A stretch of 64,000 nucleotides of DNA from Acholeplasma laidlawii (GCF_015709225.1 NZ_JADNRS010000029.1:1-64000), one strand, 5' to 3'. Shown: positions 1 to 7,775, counted from the first letter of the stretch. Notes: generated by a model not told the origin, from the sequence alone. Numbers and translations are program-made.

Positions 1-789
1 GAGTTTAGTTTAAAGAATACAACAACAGGTTCTAAATCAGGTCAAATCTGGATTATATCTATTGATATAACTTATGGTGGAACTGGCTCAGTTACACCAG
101 GTGAAGATACAGTAGCACCTGTAATTAGCGGTGCTAAAGATATCACTTATGTAATCGGTTCAACAGCTCCAAACTACTTAGCTGGTGTGTCAGCAACGGA
201 TGATGTAGATGGTGTTGTTCAAGTAGCAGTTGATGCAAGTGATGTTAATTTAGAAGTTGCTGGTACATATGATGTTATCTACACAGCTACTGACTTAAAA
301 GGTAATGTCGCTGAAGTTGTTGTTCAAATTACAGTAACCGATGGTGAAGAGCCAGTAGTTGGTGAAACTTATACATTTAGATTAACCCCAGAAAAGAATG
401 TGACACCAAAAGGCACAAGTTACGTTGATGTTCTCTATTTAGAAAGCCATGGTCAATGGGACGGAAAAACCAATAAAGCTTCATCAACAACTTTTGGTAC
501 AAATGGTTCTACTAACGCATTAGAGTTTATTGCTAATGAAGGATATTACGTTTATTCTGTTCAAGTTCTAATGGGTTCTGCAAGTGGTAGTGACAGAACT
601 TTAACTGCCATCAATCTAAAAAATACAAGTCAAACTAAAATTGTAGTAAGTGGAGTTTCAACATCATCTTCCCCTAAAGATAGTGGAATTGTGATATTAG
701 GTTTTGAAAGTAATTCAGTGAAGTTCCAATCCAGTGGAGCGTTAACTTATTACTGGATAGAAGTTGTAGTTAAATCAAACCCCCAGTAA
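1..789 (+). CDS. Secreted Ig-like-domain protein, N-terminal part of a split nuclease (5' end outside window)
   Basis: The frame is open from base 1, so the gene starts left of the window. Near residues 35-115 of the visible part lies a bacterial Ig-like (DUF5011/HYR type) module with the usual signature of a 'DDVDG' turn followed by 'AGTYDVIYTATD..GN'. A second beta-rich Thr/Ser domain follows. The frame stops at TAA 787-789, just after a run of five C (780-784). Adding one C would read on in frame into another Ig-like module and the endonuclease domain that ends at 1787. I read 1-1787 as one extracellular nuclease gene broken by a one-base shift. Whether this is a mutation, a phase-variable tract or a sequencing error cannot be told from the sequence. 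Confidence 0.75.
   Translation, partial: EFSLKNTTTGSKSGQIWIISIDITYGGTGSVTPGEDTVAPVISGAKDITYVIGSTAPNYLAGVSATDDVDGVVQVAVDASDVNLEVAGTYDVIYTATDLKGNVAEVVVQITVTDGEEPVVGETYTFRLTPEKNVTPKGTSYVDVLYLESHGQWDGKTNKASSTTFGTNGSTNALEFIANEGYYVYSVQVLMGSASGSDRTLTAINLKNTSQTKIVVSGVSTSSSPKDSGIVILGFESNSVKFQSSGALTYYWIEVVVKSNPQ
780..784 (+). repeat. C5 homopolymer at the frameshift point
   Basis: Five C residues sit exactly where the frame of the upstream Ig-like part (stop at 787-789) must switch to the frame of the downstream Ig-like/nuclease part. Six C would restore one continuous frame. Confidence 0.7.
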
Positions 790-1010
790 CAAACCCTACT
801 GAAGATAACGAATCGCCAATAATTACATTAGAACCGGGCGTAAGTCCGGTTCGACTCTCAGTAGGGGATTCATGGACATTACCTACTGCAACTGCAGTAG
901 ATAATGTTGATGGTGACATTTCATTTATAGATGTAGATACTACACTTATCAATCAATTCTATAATAGTACTACAAGTCAATATATATTCACGTCAACCGA
1001 TACCTATGAA

Positions 1011-1787
1011 GTGGAATTCACTGCAGCAGATGAATCCGGAAATATAGCTACCAAAGTTATAACAATTATTGTGAGTGATGGTGTAGATGGTTATACAGGA
1101 TATTATGAGTCTATTAATGGACTTAGTGGGCAAGCACTAGAAGATGAATTGTATACTGTCCTAAATAATACAGGACAATATACTACAACAACATATGGTG
1201 CGGCTAGATATCATCTAGAACAAACCGATGCATGGATAGGACGTAATACAGACTACTTATATTTAATTTATACAGATACTTTAAAGGGATCTGTAAGTAG
1301 TGGATATCCTGATGAAGGATATGCACTAGCAACATGGGATTATGGAGCAACTTGGAACAGAGAACACGTTTGGGCTAAATCTTTATTTGGTACAGGTAGT
1401 TATGATCCAGGAAATTCAACAAGAGGTATTGATGCAGACTTACATAACTTAAGAGCTGCCGACACAACCGTAAACTCTACAAGAAGTAACAACTTATTTA
1501 TTAACCAAGTATATAATGCAGGTGGTTTTGGTAACTACAACTCAAAATGGTATCCAGGTGATCACCATAGAGGGGATGTTGCTAGAATCTTATTCTACAT
1601 GGATATTAGATGGGGTAGTTTAACCAACTTATCTAAGATAGGTGATTTAGCAACACTGCTCCAGTGGCATGAACTAGATCCAGTAGATGATTTTGAAATC
1701 AATAGAAATAATCTAATATATGGATTCCAAAATAATAGAAATCCTTTTATTGATCATCCAGAACTTGTCGATAAAATTTGGGCATAA
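1011..1787 (+). CDS. Extracellular endonuclease I family nuclease domain (3' part of the split gene)
   Basis: The frame is open back to about 780. The piece before 1011 encodes a DUF5011-like Ig module ('DNVDGDIS', 'TYEVEFTAADESGN'), so the GTG at 1011 lies inside a domain and has no Shine-Dalgarno sequence; it is unlikely to be a true start. The nuclease domain (about 1090-1787) has the endonuclease I/NucM marks: 'WNREHVWAKS' with the catalytic His, 'DLHNLRAAD..VNSTRSNN', and 'WYPGDHHRGDVARILFYM'. Family members are secreted, metal-dependent, non-specific DNases that could scavenge nucleotides. A strong terminator follows. Without a ribosomal shift at 780-784 the nuclease would not be made. 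Confidence 0.8.
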   Translation: MEFTAADESGNIATKVITIIVSDGVDGYTGYYESINGLSGQALEDELYTVLNNTGQYTTTTYGAARYHLEQTDAWIGRNTDYLYLIYTDTLKGSVSSGYPDEGYALATWDYGATWNREHVWAKSLFGTGSYDPGNSTRGIDADLHNLRAADTTVNSTRSNNLFINQVYNAGGFGNYNSKWYPGDHHRGDVARILFYMDIRWGSLTNLSKIGDLATLLQWHELDPVDDFEINRNNLIYGFQNNRNPFIDHPELVDKIWA

Positions 1788-1807
1788 TAAGTTAATAATC
1801 AATTATT

Positions 1808-1852
1808 AAAAGCAGCAATCACATATGAATGTGTATTGCTGCTTTTAATGAG
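1808..1852 (+). terminator. Intrinsic terminator after the nuclease gene
   Basis: A 12-bp arm (AAAAGCAGCAAT, 1808-1819) plus CACAT pairs with ATGTG and ATTGCTGCTTTT (to 1846) around a 4-base loop, with one bulged base. Confidence 0.85.
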
Positions 1853-2043
1853 TTTATGTAATCAAAATAGAATCATAGATAAGTTCATAGCGTTTTTATT
1901 AAACATAACTAGATTTATGTAGAGCTCAATACAGATAACCATTATATTAATCAACTTAAATATGTTACAATATGATGTTAGGTGTATAAAAATATATAGA
2001 GATAGATTAAATCTTTGTATAATAAAAATAGGGGATTTACAAA

Positions 2044-2380
2044 ATGAAAAAAAATAATGATACTCATAGGTTTGTGCTTTCTATTCATATTAGTAGGTTG
2101 TACTACAAATAATAATCGTGACATAAGTTATAGTTATGTGTTTATTGGTGAAGATGAACGGACTTTCCAAACAACACTTACAACAAAGAATGAATTAAAT
2201 TCAATTAAACAAAAAATCAATGTGATAGAAAAAAATTTAAAAGAGATCACACTGGATGAACCCGATTATAATCAATCAACAGTAAGTTCGTTTAGTTTTA
2301 GTTATAATGAGTATCGTGGTGGGAGATACTATTATTACACATTTACCTTACACTATAAGATTGTTGATTCAAAACTATAG
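2044..2380 (+). pseudogene. Broken lipoprotein gene, 5' part
   Basis: A GGGGAT ribosome site (2031-2036) points to ATG 2044, which is followed by eight A (2047-2054). From this ATG the frame dies after 22 codons. With seven A it would read MKKIMILIGL and continue into a lipoprotein signal ending in the lipobox LVGC. The frame actually open (from ATG 2057) keeps a hydrophobic segment and lipobox but loses its basic N-terminus and well-spaced Shine-Dalgarno. It ends at an in-frame TAG (2378-2380), after which the same frame continues at 2381-2617. No known domain is recognised. Two lesions together suggest a decaying gene, although the A8 tract alone could be phase-variable. Confidence 0.65.
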
Positions 2381-2617
2381 TACACTATTCATAAAAATAA
2401 ACAAGAGATGAGAGTTCGTGTACATAGTAAAGTACTCATGGAATATATATACTCAAGTAAAGAAGAAGGTACTTTAGTTAACTATACATTTGGCTTGTAT
2501 TATAATGAAACTCCAAATGGTTTACAAACTCAAAAATATATACTAAAAATAAGTGAATCTGATGATAACTTGGTATATAAATTTGGTGGTTTTACTTCAA
2601 CAAATAGTAATTATTAA
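2381..2617 (+). pseudogene. Broken lipoprotein gene, 3' part after an in-frame TAG
   Basis: This lies in the same frame as the upstream lipoprotein fragment. The codons after TAG 2378-2380 continue without a stop to TAA 2615-2617. The first ATG is at 2408 but has no convincing ribosome site. The product would be polar and beta-rich (Tyr/Thr/Ser), like the upstream half ('YRGGRYYYYTFTLHYKI' upstream; 'VNYTFGLYYNETPNG' here), which suggests one protein of about 190 residues before the nonsense change. Function unknown. Confidence 0.55.
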
Positions 2618-2644
2618 TAAGATTAAAAACAAGGATGGAATGAT

Positions 2645-3235
2645 ATGATGAAAAAACTTAGCTTAGTCTTAAGTGTTGTAATGATTCTTATATTAATTGG
2701 GTGTGTAGAAAATAAACCAACTACAAGATTGGAAACACCGACAAACCTAAAATTTGAAATTGCAACTTTAACCTTTGATGAAGTAGAGCATGCTACAAGT
2801 TACATTATTATTGCAGAAGGACTTAATGCAATTGTAAATACGAATAGCTACACCTTCCTACATGAAGGTGTATATAAGGTTCGTGTTGTTGCAAGAGCTA
2901 AAGGCTACCTTGATTCACTGTACTCCACGGAACTTGAGGTGGTTGTAAGTTTTACAGATCAAAAACCATACATGATATCAAGTAAAGATATAACAACAAA
3001 CTTTAAGGATGACATAAAACTTTCCTTTGCTAGTTTAGGTTATACATTTAAAAGCCTTAATGGATATGCTATTACTTCAAGGGACTATACATATGTAAAT
3101 GATGTACTCACAATCAAGGCTAGTTTTCTAAAAATAGCATTTGAAAAAGAAAGTGAAAGAACATCTTTAATATTTTCATATACATTTGAAAAAGATGATC
3201 AAACACACTTAGGTTTTATTACAATTAAAAACTAA
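2645..3235 (+). CDS. Small lipoprotein with FN3-like domain
   Basis: Starts MMKKLSLVLSVV with lipobox LIGC at about residue 20, so it is predicted to be anchored to the outer face of the membrane. ATG 2645 and ATG 2648 are both possible; AAGGATGGA just upstream serves either. Residues about 30-100 resemble a fibronectin-type-III/Ig fold ('TPTNLKFEIATLTFDEVEHATSYIIIAEG...YKVRVVARAKGY'). The rest is not recognised. It is 196 residues long, intact and followed by a terminator. It lies next to broken surface genes, so it probably belongs to the same fast-evolving surface set. No function can be assigned. Confidence 0.7.
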   Translation: MMKKLSLVLSVVMILILIGCVENKPTTRLETPTNLKFEIATLTFDEVEHATSYIIIAEGLNAIVNTNSYTFLHEGVYKVRVVARAKGYLDSLYSTELEVVVSFTDQKPYMISSKDITTNFKDDIKLSFASLGYTFKSLNGYAITSRDYTYVNDVLTIKASFLKIAFEKESERTSLIFSYTFEKDDQTHLGFITIKN

Positions 3236-3245
3236 AATACATCTT

Positions 3246-3277
3246 AAATTCCTATCAGATTTGATAGGAATTTTATT
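3246..3277 (+). terminator. Intrinsic terminator after the FN3-like lipoprotein
   Basis: AAATTCCTATCA (3246-3257) pairs perfectly with TGATAGGAATTT (3262-3273) around a 4-base loop, followed by T-rich sequence. Confidence 0.8.
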
Positions 3278-3504
3278 ATATTGATGATGTAGATGCAGGT
3301 ACTGAAATTGAACAAATCATTCAAGATAAAGCAAAAGCAATTCAAACAATGTATGACCTACAGTTTGAGACAAATGGTACAGGCGGATATTTAACCATTC
3401 AAGAGGTTTCTACAATTGTTATTAAACAACTTTACTATGATGTATGGGATGGTAACTTACCTACTGTAGTTACAGATGGATCAGGTATTATTATTCAACC
3501 ATAA
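3268..3504 (+). pseudogene. C-terminal remnant of a lost gene
   Basis: From 3268 to TAA 3502-3504 one frame is open for about 78 codons with normal-looking protein content (for example 'DDVDAGTEIEQIIQDK' and 'YYDVWDGNLPTVVTDGSG'), but it has no start codon with a ribosome site. It begins inside the terminator of the preceding gene. The end is followed by its own terminator-like hairpin. This looks like the tail of a gene whose front was deleted. The parent family is not recognised. Confidence 0.55.
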
Positions 3505-3522
3505 TTAAATATACGTAACCAT

Positions 3523-3560
3523 AATAACCCAATCACATTCATGTGATTGGGTTATTTCTA
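3523..3560 (+). terminator. Terminator-like hairpin after the gene remnant
   Basis: AATAACCCAATCACAT (3523-3538) and its reverse complement (3541-3556) are separated by two bases, then T-rich sequence follows. Confidence 0.75.
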
Positions 3561-3583
3561 TATATAGATAACTACTCATTACC

Positions 3584-3622
3584 ATACATTTTATAAAATG
3601 TATCGGGAAATTATTTTCCGAT
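3584..3622. repeat. Perfect 20-bp palindrome followed by a second inverted repeat
   Basis: 3584-3603 is its own exact reverse complement (centre TTTTATAAAA). It abuts ATCGGGAAA (3602-3610) / TTTTCCGAT (3614-3622), a 9-bp stem with one G-T pair and a 3-base loop. Both sit between two converging terminators; role unknown. Confidence 0.6.
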
Positions 3623-3633
3623 ATTGCATTAAA

Positions 3634-3665
3634 AAGTGGTCTACTATAAACTTTGTAGACCACTT
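3634..3665 (-). terminator. Terminator of the VOC dioxygenase gene
   Basis: AAGTGGTCTAC (3634-3644) pairs with GTAGACCACTT (3655-3665). Read on the minus strand, the stem is followed by TTTTT. Confidence 0.8.
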
Positions 3666-3673
3666 AAATAACT

Positions 3674-4522
3674 TTATCTAAAATCAGTTGTTAAATACAC
3701 TTTAACGTTGTTTACGTCTTTAATGAATACTTTGTCGTTATCTTGATTTAATGTGATATTAGCGTTATTTAAACGTTCTATTAAGGCATTATATTTATCT
3801 TTTGGTACATATAATGTGTAAGACTTCAAACCAATCGCGTTATCTGGGTTGTTTGGTATATTTTGACCATTCCATATATTAAAACCAATATGGTGGTGAT
3901 AACCTAAATCACTTACGAATGCTGCTTGTGGACCATACTCCATAGTGTTTTGAAATCCTAATATATCAATGAAGAAAGTTCTTGCTGCTTTCATGTTGGC
4001 TACATGTAAATGGATGTGTCCCATGATGGTTTCATCAGGAATTTTAGTGAATGGTGTTTGTACTGCTTTATCAACTAAGTCTTGATAGTCCATTGGACTG
4101 TTTACAACATCATCAAATCTTGGCCATTCATTTTCCGGTTTATCTGCATAAATCTCAATACCATTACCATCTGGATCATCTAAGTAAAGTGCTTCACTAA
4201 TACCATGATCAGCACCACCGGTTACAGGTGTTTTAGTTTCAATCATATGCTTAATGAATTGTCCTAAGTGTGCTCTTGAAGGAAGTAGTATCGCGAAGTG
4301 ATATAGACCCGTTGTACGTTGTTTTGGTGTTGCTAGCGGATTATAGGTTAATGTAATTAAATGCGTATTTGTGTATGTACCTAATTTATAGTTGTTATCA
4401 ATTTTTTCTAGTAGTTTAAACCCAAAGACTTCTTGGTAAAACTTTAGTGATGTTTCAATGTTTGAAACCATTAAAGTAACATCTGTTACTTGCATAAATT
4501 GATTAGAGTGAAAATTTTTCAT
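3674..4522 (-). CDS. VOC-family ring-cleaving dioxygenase / glyoxalase-like protein
   Basis: 282 residues with two vicinal-oxygen-chelate modules, as in Bacillus CatE-type catechol-2,3-dioxygenases. Module one begins at about residue 13 ('TDVTLMVSNIETSLKFYQEVFGFKLL') and ends in 'YLDDPDGNGIEIYAD'. Module two begins near 'MGHIHLHVANMKAARTFFIDILGF' and contains 'HHHIGFNIWNG'. His residues placed as metal ligands are present in the second module, but the expected C-terminal Glu is not obvious ('IKDVNNVKVYLTT'), so activity is uncertain. ATG 4522 has an AGGAGGT ribosome site. In other Firmicutes such genes are often induced by quinone or electrophile stress through HxlR/MarR-type repressors; inverted repeats at the promoter here fit that idea. 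Confidence 0.8.
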   Translation of the reverse strand: MKNFHSNQFMQVTDVTLMVSNIETSLKFYQEVFGFKLLEKIDNNYKLGTYTNTHLITLTYNPLATPKQRTTGLYHFAILLPSRAHLGQFIKHMIETKTPVTGGADHGISEALYLDDPDGNGIEIYADKPENEWPRFDDVVNSPMDYQDLVDKAVQTPFTKIPDETIMGHIHLHVANMKAARTFFIDILGFQNTMEYGPQAAFVSDLGYHHHIGFNIWNGQNIPNNPDNAIGLKSYTLYVPKDKYNALIERLNNANITLNQDNDKVFIKDVNNVKVYLTTDFR

Positions 4523-4560
4523 AATATAACCTCCTAAAGTATTTCTTATGTTACGAGTTC

Positions 4561-4589
4561 ATTATAACAGTCATAGTATCTTTTAGGAA
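4561..4589 (-). promoter_or_regulatory. Promoter of the VOC dioxygenase gene
   Basis: On the minus strand, TATAAT (plus 4561-4566) lies 17 bases from TTCCTA (plus 4584-4589), a weak -35 box that suggests activation or tight control. Confidence 0.5.
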
Positions 4590-4616
4590 GTAGGCACTTC
4601 TTGGTAACTATGTTAC
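4587..4616. promoter_or_regulatory. Two adjacent inverted repeats, candidate operators
   Basis: GAAGT-AGGC-ACTTC (4587-4600) overlaps the -35 box, and GTAAC-TAT-GTTAC (4604-4616) lies just upstream. The tandem layout resembles binding sites of thiol- or quinone-sensing repressors; the regulator itself is not in this window. Confidence 0.4.
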
Positions 4617-4639
4617 TTTACAACAATATCCCAAAATAA

Positions 4640-4670
4640 AATCCATTCAAGCAAATGACTTGAATGGATT
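4640..4670 (-). terminator. Terminator of the DUF3267 gene
   Basis: AATCCATTCAAG (4640-4651) / CTTGAATGGATT (4659-4670) with a 7-base loop; TTTTATTTT follows on the minus strand. Confidence 0.8.
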
Positions 4671-4679
4671 GGTTACTTA

Positions 4680-5252
4680 TTATTTTTTATAAAATGTCAT
4701 CCCGATACCATAATCATGGATAAGGGTATCTGGACTATATTTAAGTAGTTTAAATATGACGTAGAAATCTCCTATACAACCGGATGTATGCATGGCTAAC
4801 AATATATAGAAGCCTAAGGAATGTGTTGGAAATGAATAAATGGATGCAACAAGAAGCGGTGTAATAAGTATAAAAGGTGCTATGCCTGTTAGTATATAAT
4901 GGTTTTTGTAAAAATAGATACCTTCTACGGATGCAGATGCTGCCCATCCGTGGAATTTATAACTAATCTTTTCTTTAGTACCTAGTTTAAAGAAGATACC
5001 ATGTATAAGTTCATGTACGAAAATCATTATTAAAGCCATACTAACATACATCAGTATGCTTAACACTTCAAGTTTGACAGGTGATAAATCTGGATTAAGT
5101 TCAAGGTATATGATGTATGCTAATACGAAGGGTAGTATAAGTAAAACAGAAGCCACATTTAAGAAAACAAATATCTTTTTATTTCTTAGATTGATATTTA
5201 AGACTTCTTTGTATCCATCTGGTAAAGTATTATAACTTCTAATCTGCTTCAT
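4680..5252 (-). CDS. DUF3267-type membrane zinc metalloprotease
   Basis: I chose ATG 5252 (190 residues; MKQIRSYNTLPDGYKEV) because GAGAGG lies just upstream; the longer ORF has no supported start. About four membrane segments are seen, with the zincin motif HELIH (residues 80-84) at the end of the second. A conserved 'GCIGDFYVIFKLL' near residue 160 could supply the third metal ligand (Asp). This is the layout of DUF3267 proteins, putative intramembrane or membrane-embedded peptidases related to site-2 proteases. The substrate is unknown. It lies upstream of the VOC gene on the same strand but has its own terminator, so the two are probably separate units. Confidence 0.75.
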   Translation of the reverse strand: MKQIRSYNTLPDGYKEVLNINLRNKKIFVFLNVASVLLILPFVLAYIIYLELNPDLSPVKLEVLSILMYVSMALIMIFVHELIHGIFFKLGTKEKISYKFHGWAASASVEGIYFYKNHYILTGIAPFILITPLLVASIYSFPTHSLGFYILLAMHTSGCIGDFYVIFKLLKYSPDTLIHDYGIGMTFYKK

Positions 5253-5401
5253 TGTAAGAACCTCTCTAGTAAGACCTATATTCGACTTTATTATAGCAGT
5301 ATATTTTCTAAAAGTGTTGAAAGATTGTAAGATGATATGTTGCAAAAATTTCACAACTTTTTTAGTGTGTGTGAAAATGCGGAGACATCAAACTTTTCTT
5401 G

Positions 5402-5430
5402 TTGACATACACACTCAATAATGATAGAAT
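5402..5430 (+). promoter_or_regulatory. Promoter of rplK-rplA
   Basis: TTGACA (5402-5407), 17-base spacer, TAGAAT (5425-5430); a near-consensus housekeeping promoter about 75 bases before rplK. Confidence 0.85.
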
Positions 5431-5506
5431 ATTCACGCGTGTAAACACACCATAGTGGGAGAAATATTCGTACCACATACTTATTACAAAAGAAGGAGGT
5501 CGTGTT

Positions 5507-5938
5507 ATGGCAGAAAAGAAAAAAGTAGTCAAACAAGTTAAGTTGCAAATTCCTGGCGGTAAAGCAACTCCAGCTCCACCCGTTGGTCCAGCACTCGGGC
5601 AAGCTCAAGTTAACATTCCGCAATTTGTTAAACAATTTAACGATATGACTCAAAATATGGTTGGTTATATTGTACCAGTTGTAATCTCTGTTTATGATGA
5701 CAGAACATTCTCAATTGAAACAAAAACTCCACCTGCTTCTGACTTACTAAAGAAAGCAGCAAATATCAAAGCTGGAGCAAGTAATCCAAAGAAAGATAAA
5801 GTTGCTACAATCACTAGAGCACAGTTAGAAGAAGTTGCAAAAATGAAAATGCCGGATTTAAACGCATACGATGTGAAAGCAGCATCTAAGATCATCGAAG
5901 GTACTGCAAAACAAATGGGCATTATAGTTTCAGAATAA
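5507..5938 (+). CDS. rplK: 50S ribosomal protein L11
   Basis: 143 residues, normal length. It carries the L11 signature '[33 protein letters not shown]' region near the N-terminus and '[22 protein letters not shown]' at the end, with the Pro-rich hinge that thiopeptide antibiotics contact. AAGGAGG (5493-5499) sets ATG 5507. It binds the 23S GTPase-associated region together with L10 and the L12 stalk encoded downstream. A strong promoter precedes it, and rplA follows after 66 bases with its own good ribosome site, as in Bacillus. Upstream secE/nusG, usual neighbours in Bacillus, are absent here. Confidence 0.97.
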   Translation: MAEKKKVVKQVKLQIPGGKATPAPPVGPALGQAQVNIPQFVKQFNDMTQNMVGYIVPVVISVYDDRTFSIETKTPPASDLLKKAANIKAGASNPKKDKVATITRAQLEEVAKMKMPDLNAYDVKAASKIIEGTAKQMGIIVSE

Positions 5939-6004
5939 TTTAGAACTTTAAAGTTTCTAAATTGTGGGAGGATATCCCGTTATACCACATTTAGGAGGAA
6001 TTTC

Positions 6005-6697
6005 ATGAAAAGAGGAAAGAAATACTTAGAAGCAGTTAAGTTATACGATAAATCAGTTGCTTATACTGGTTTAGAAGCTGTAGAACTTGCTAAAAAAACA
6101 TCTGTTGCTAAGTTTGATGCAACCGTCGAAGTCGCATTCCGCTTAAACGTTGACCCTAGAAAAGCTGACCAAAACCTTAGAGGAGCTATTAGCTTACCTC
6201 ATGGTACTGGTAAGTCAGTTAGAGTTGTCGTTATTGCAAAACCAGAAAAAGCTAAAGAAGCTTTAGCAGCTGGCGCAATGGAAGCAGGCGATGTAGAGTT
6301 AATCGATAAGATTGGTAAAGGTTGGTTTGATTTCGACGTTATGGTAGCAACACCAGATATGATGGCTCAATTAGGTAAATTAGGTAGAGTATTAGGTCCT
6401 AAAGGATTAATGCCAAACCCTAAAACCGGAACTGTTACATTAGACGTTGCTAAAGCTGTAGAAGAAATTAAAGCAGGGAAAATCGAATATCGTACAGATA
6501 AAGTAGGTAACATCCATGCACCAATCGGTAAAGTATCATTTGATTCAAATAAACTACATGAAAACATGTTAGCTATTTACAATCAATTAGTACGTATTAA
6601 ACCAGCTACGGTTAAAGGTACATATATCAAAAAAATCGCTCTTTCAACAACTATGGGCCCTGGCATCATGGTTGAAGAAGGCAATATCAAAAAGTAA
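6005..6697 (+). CDS. rplA: 50S ribosomal protein L1
   Basis: 230 residues, the usual size. The L1 core motif '[19 protein letters not shown]' is intact, as is '[22 protein letters not shown]'. TTAGGAGGAATTTC sets ATG 6005. L1 forms the mobile stalk beside the E site and in many bacteria represses its own operon by binding the L11-L1 mRNA. The 66-base gap between rplK and rplA holds short repeats of GGGAGGAT and TTAGGAGG but no clear L1 site could be drawn by eye. The L10 leader follows directly. Confidence 0.97.
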   Translation: MKRGKKYLEAVKLYDKSVAYTGLEAVELAKKTSVAKFDATVEVAFRLNVDPRKADQNLRGAISLPHGTGKSVRVVVIAKPEKAKEALAAGAMEAGDVELIDKIGKGWFDFDVMVATPDMMAQLGKLGRVLGPKGLMPNPKTGTVTLDVAKAVEEIKAGKIEYRTDKVGNIHAPIGKVSFDSNKLHENMLAIYNQLVRIKPATVKGTYIKKIALSTTMGPGIMVEEGNIKK

Positions 6698-6715
6698 GAC
6701 AAACAATAAATTAAA

Positions 6716-6860
6716 TATTTACCAAAGACAGTAGCTGTGGTATCCACTTAATTTGCTACCGAGGAAAAATAAACCTGGAACTTATTTTCTCTCTTTATAT
6801 GTCTTTATATATTAAGAGGGATTTTATTTATTAAAAATGAAATCCAAAATCAAAACCTTA
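6716..6860 (+). promoter_or_regulatory. Ribosomal protein L10 leader (autoregulatory RNA)
   Basis: The 178-base gap before rplJ contains a structured leader with the features of the Firmicute L10 leader: a stretch around 6723-6765 ('AAAGACAGTAGCTGTGGT...GCTACCGAGG') that can fold into the kinked stem bound by L10(L12)4. It is followed by a CTCTTTATAT / ATATATTAAGAG hairpin (about 6791-6822) and a T-rich run that may act as an attenuator. Location and motifs agree; the exact fold was not computed. Confidence 0.7.
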
Positions 6861-6875
6861 CAAAAGGAGGCACTC

Positions 6876-7364
6876 ATGAAGAAACAACTTCAACGTAAAG
6901 TCGATCAAGTGGCAACATTAACTGATAAATTCAAAATGGCTAAAACAATTGTTATGTTTGAATACAAAGGATTATCTGTTGCAAATTTAACATCACTAAG
7001 ATCAGAATTACATAAAGAAAACATCGATTTAAAAGTTTACAAAAACAATATCACAAGACGTGCCGCAATCAATGCAGGATTCGATGCTTTAGAACCATCA
7101 TTAACAGGTCCTTTAGCAGTTGCAATATCATATGATGATGTTGTAGCTCCAGCTAAGATCATTAATGAATTCGCAAAGAAAAACAAAACGGTTGTGATAA
7201 CATCTGGTGTTATTGAAGCTAAAGTAGCTGACCAAGTAGCAATTATGGCACTTGCAAACCTACCATCAAGAGAAACTTTATTAACACAACTAGCGGCTGG
7301 TCTATTAATGCCAGTAAAAGAAATAGCTATTGGATTAAATATGCTATTAGAAACTAAAGAATAA
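6876..7364 (+). CDS. rplJ: 50S ribosomal protein L10
   Basis: I start at ATG 6876 (162 residues, MKKQLQRKVDQVATLTDKF), where AAAAGGAGG (6862-6870) is well spaced. An in-frame ATG at 6837 would extend into the leader RNA and is not supported. L10 is the base of the stalk and binds L12 dimers through its C-terminal helix ('TQLAAGLLMPVKEIAIGLNMLLETKE'). It is expected to regulate itself and rplL through the leader upstream. rplL follows after 18 bases. Confidence 0.96.
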   Translation: MKKQLQRKVDQVATLTDKFKMAKTIVMFEYKGLSVANLTSLRSELHKENIDLKVYKNNITRRAAINAGFDALEPSLTGPLAVAISYDDVVAPAKIINEFAKKNKTVVITSGVIEAKVADQVAIMALANLPSRETLLTQLAAGLLMPVKEIAIGLNMLLETKE

Positions 7365-7382
7365 TTTAAGGAGAAATTACAC

Positions 7383-7754
7383 ATGGCTAAATTAACAAAA
7401 CAAGCTTTCGTAGAAGCTTTAAAAGAAATGTCTTTATTAGAAATTAAAGAACTAGTAGACGGATTAAAAGAAGAATTTGGTATTGACCCATCAGCAGTAG
7501 CAGTAGCAGCAGGTCCTGCAGCAGCAGCTGAAGTTGAAGAAAAAACTGAATTCAACGTAGTATTAAAATCATTCGGTGACAAGAAAATCGAAGTTATTAA
7601 AGTAACTCGTGAAGTAACTGGATTAGGTCTAGTTGAAGCTAAGAAATTAGTTGAAACTGCTGACGCTGTAATTAAAGAAAACGCTAAGAAAGACGAAGCA
7701 GAAGCTCTTAAAGCTAAATTTGAAGCAGCTGGCGCAGTCGTTGAAATTGTTTAA
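7383..7754 (+). CDS. rplL: 50S ribosomal protein L7/L12
   Basis: 123 residues. An N-terminal dimerisation helix region, an Ala-rich hinge (about residues 39-50, '[13 protein letters not shown]') and the conserved C-terminal factor-binding domain ('[36 protein letters not shown]') are all present. GGAGAAAT precedes ATG 7383. It recruits translation GTPases such as FusA and Tuf, which are also in this window. A terminator just after the stop may lower transcription into the next genes. Confidence 0.97.
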   Translation: MAKLTKQAFVEALKEMSLLEIKELVDGLKEEFGIDPSAVAVAAGPAAAAEVEEKTEFNVVLKSFGDKKIEVIKVTREVTGLGLVEAKKLVETADAVIKENAKKDEAEALKAKFEAAGAVVEIV

Positions 7755-7775
7755 TTTAATTTAAATGATTGTTTA

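Noticed and set aside
5340-5356. TTG..CACAA palindrome resembling a Rex or Fnr site upstream of rplK
   Set aside because: The two halves are off by one base in spacing from the Rex consensus and do not belong to a redox gene; chance similarity in AT-rich DNA.
5351-5653. Minus-strand ORF opposite rplK
   Set aside because: It has no ribosome site and overlaps a clear rplK promoter and coding sequence; shadow ORF.
7037-7582. Long minus-strand ORF across rplJ and rplL
   Set aside because: A shadow of two certain ribosomal protein genes; no start signal.
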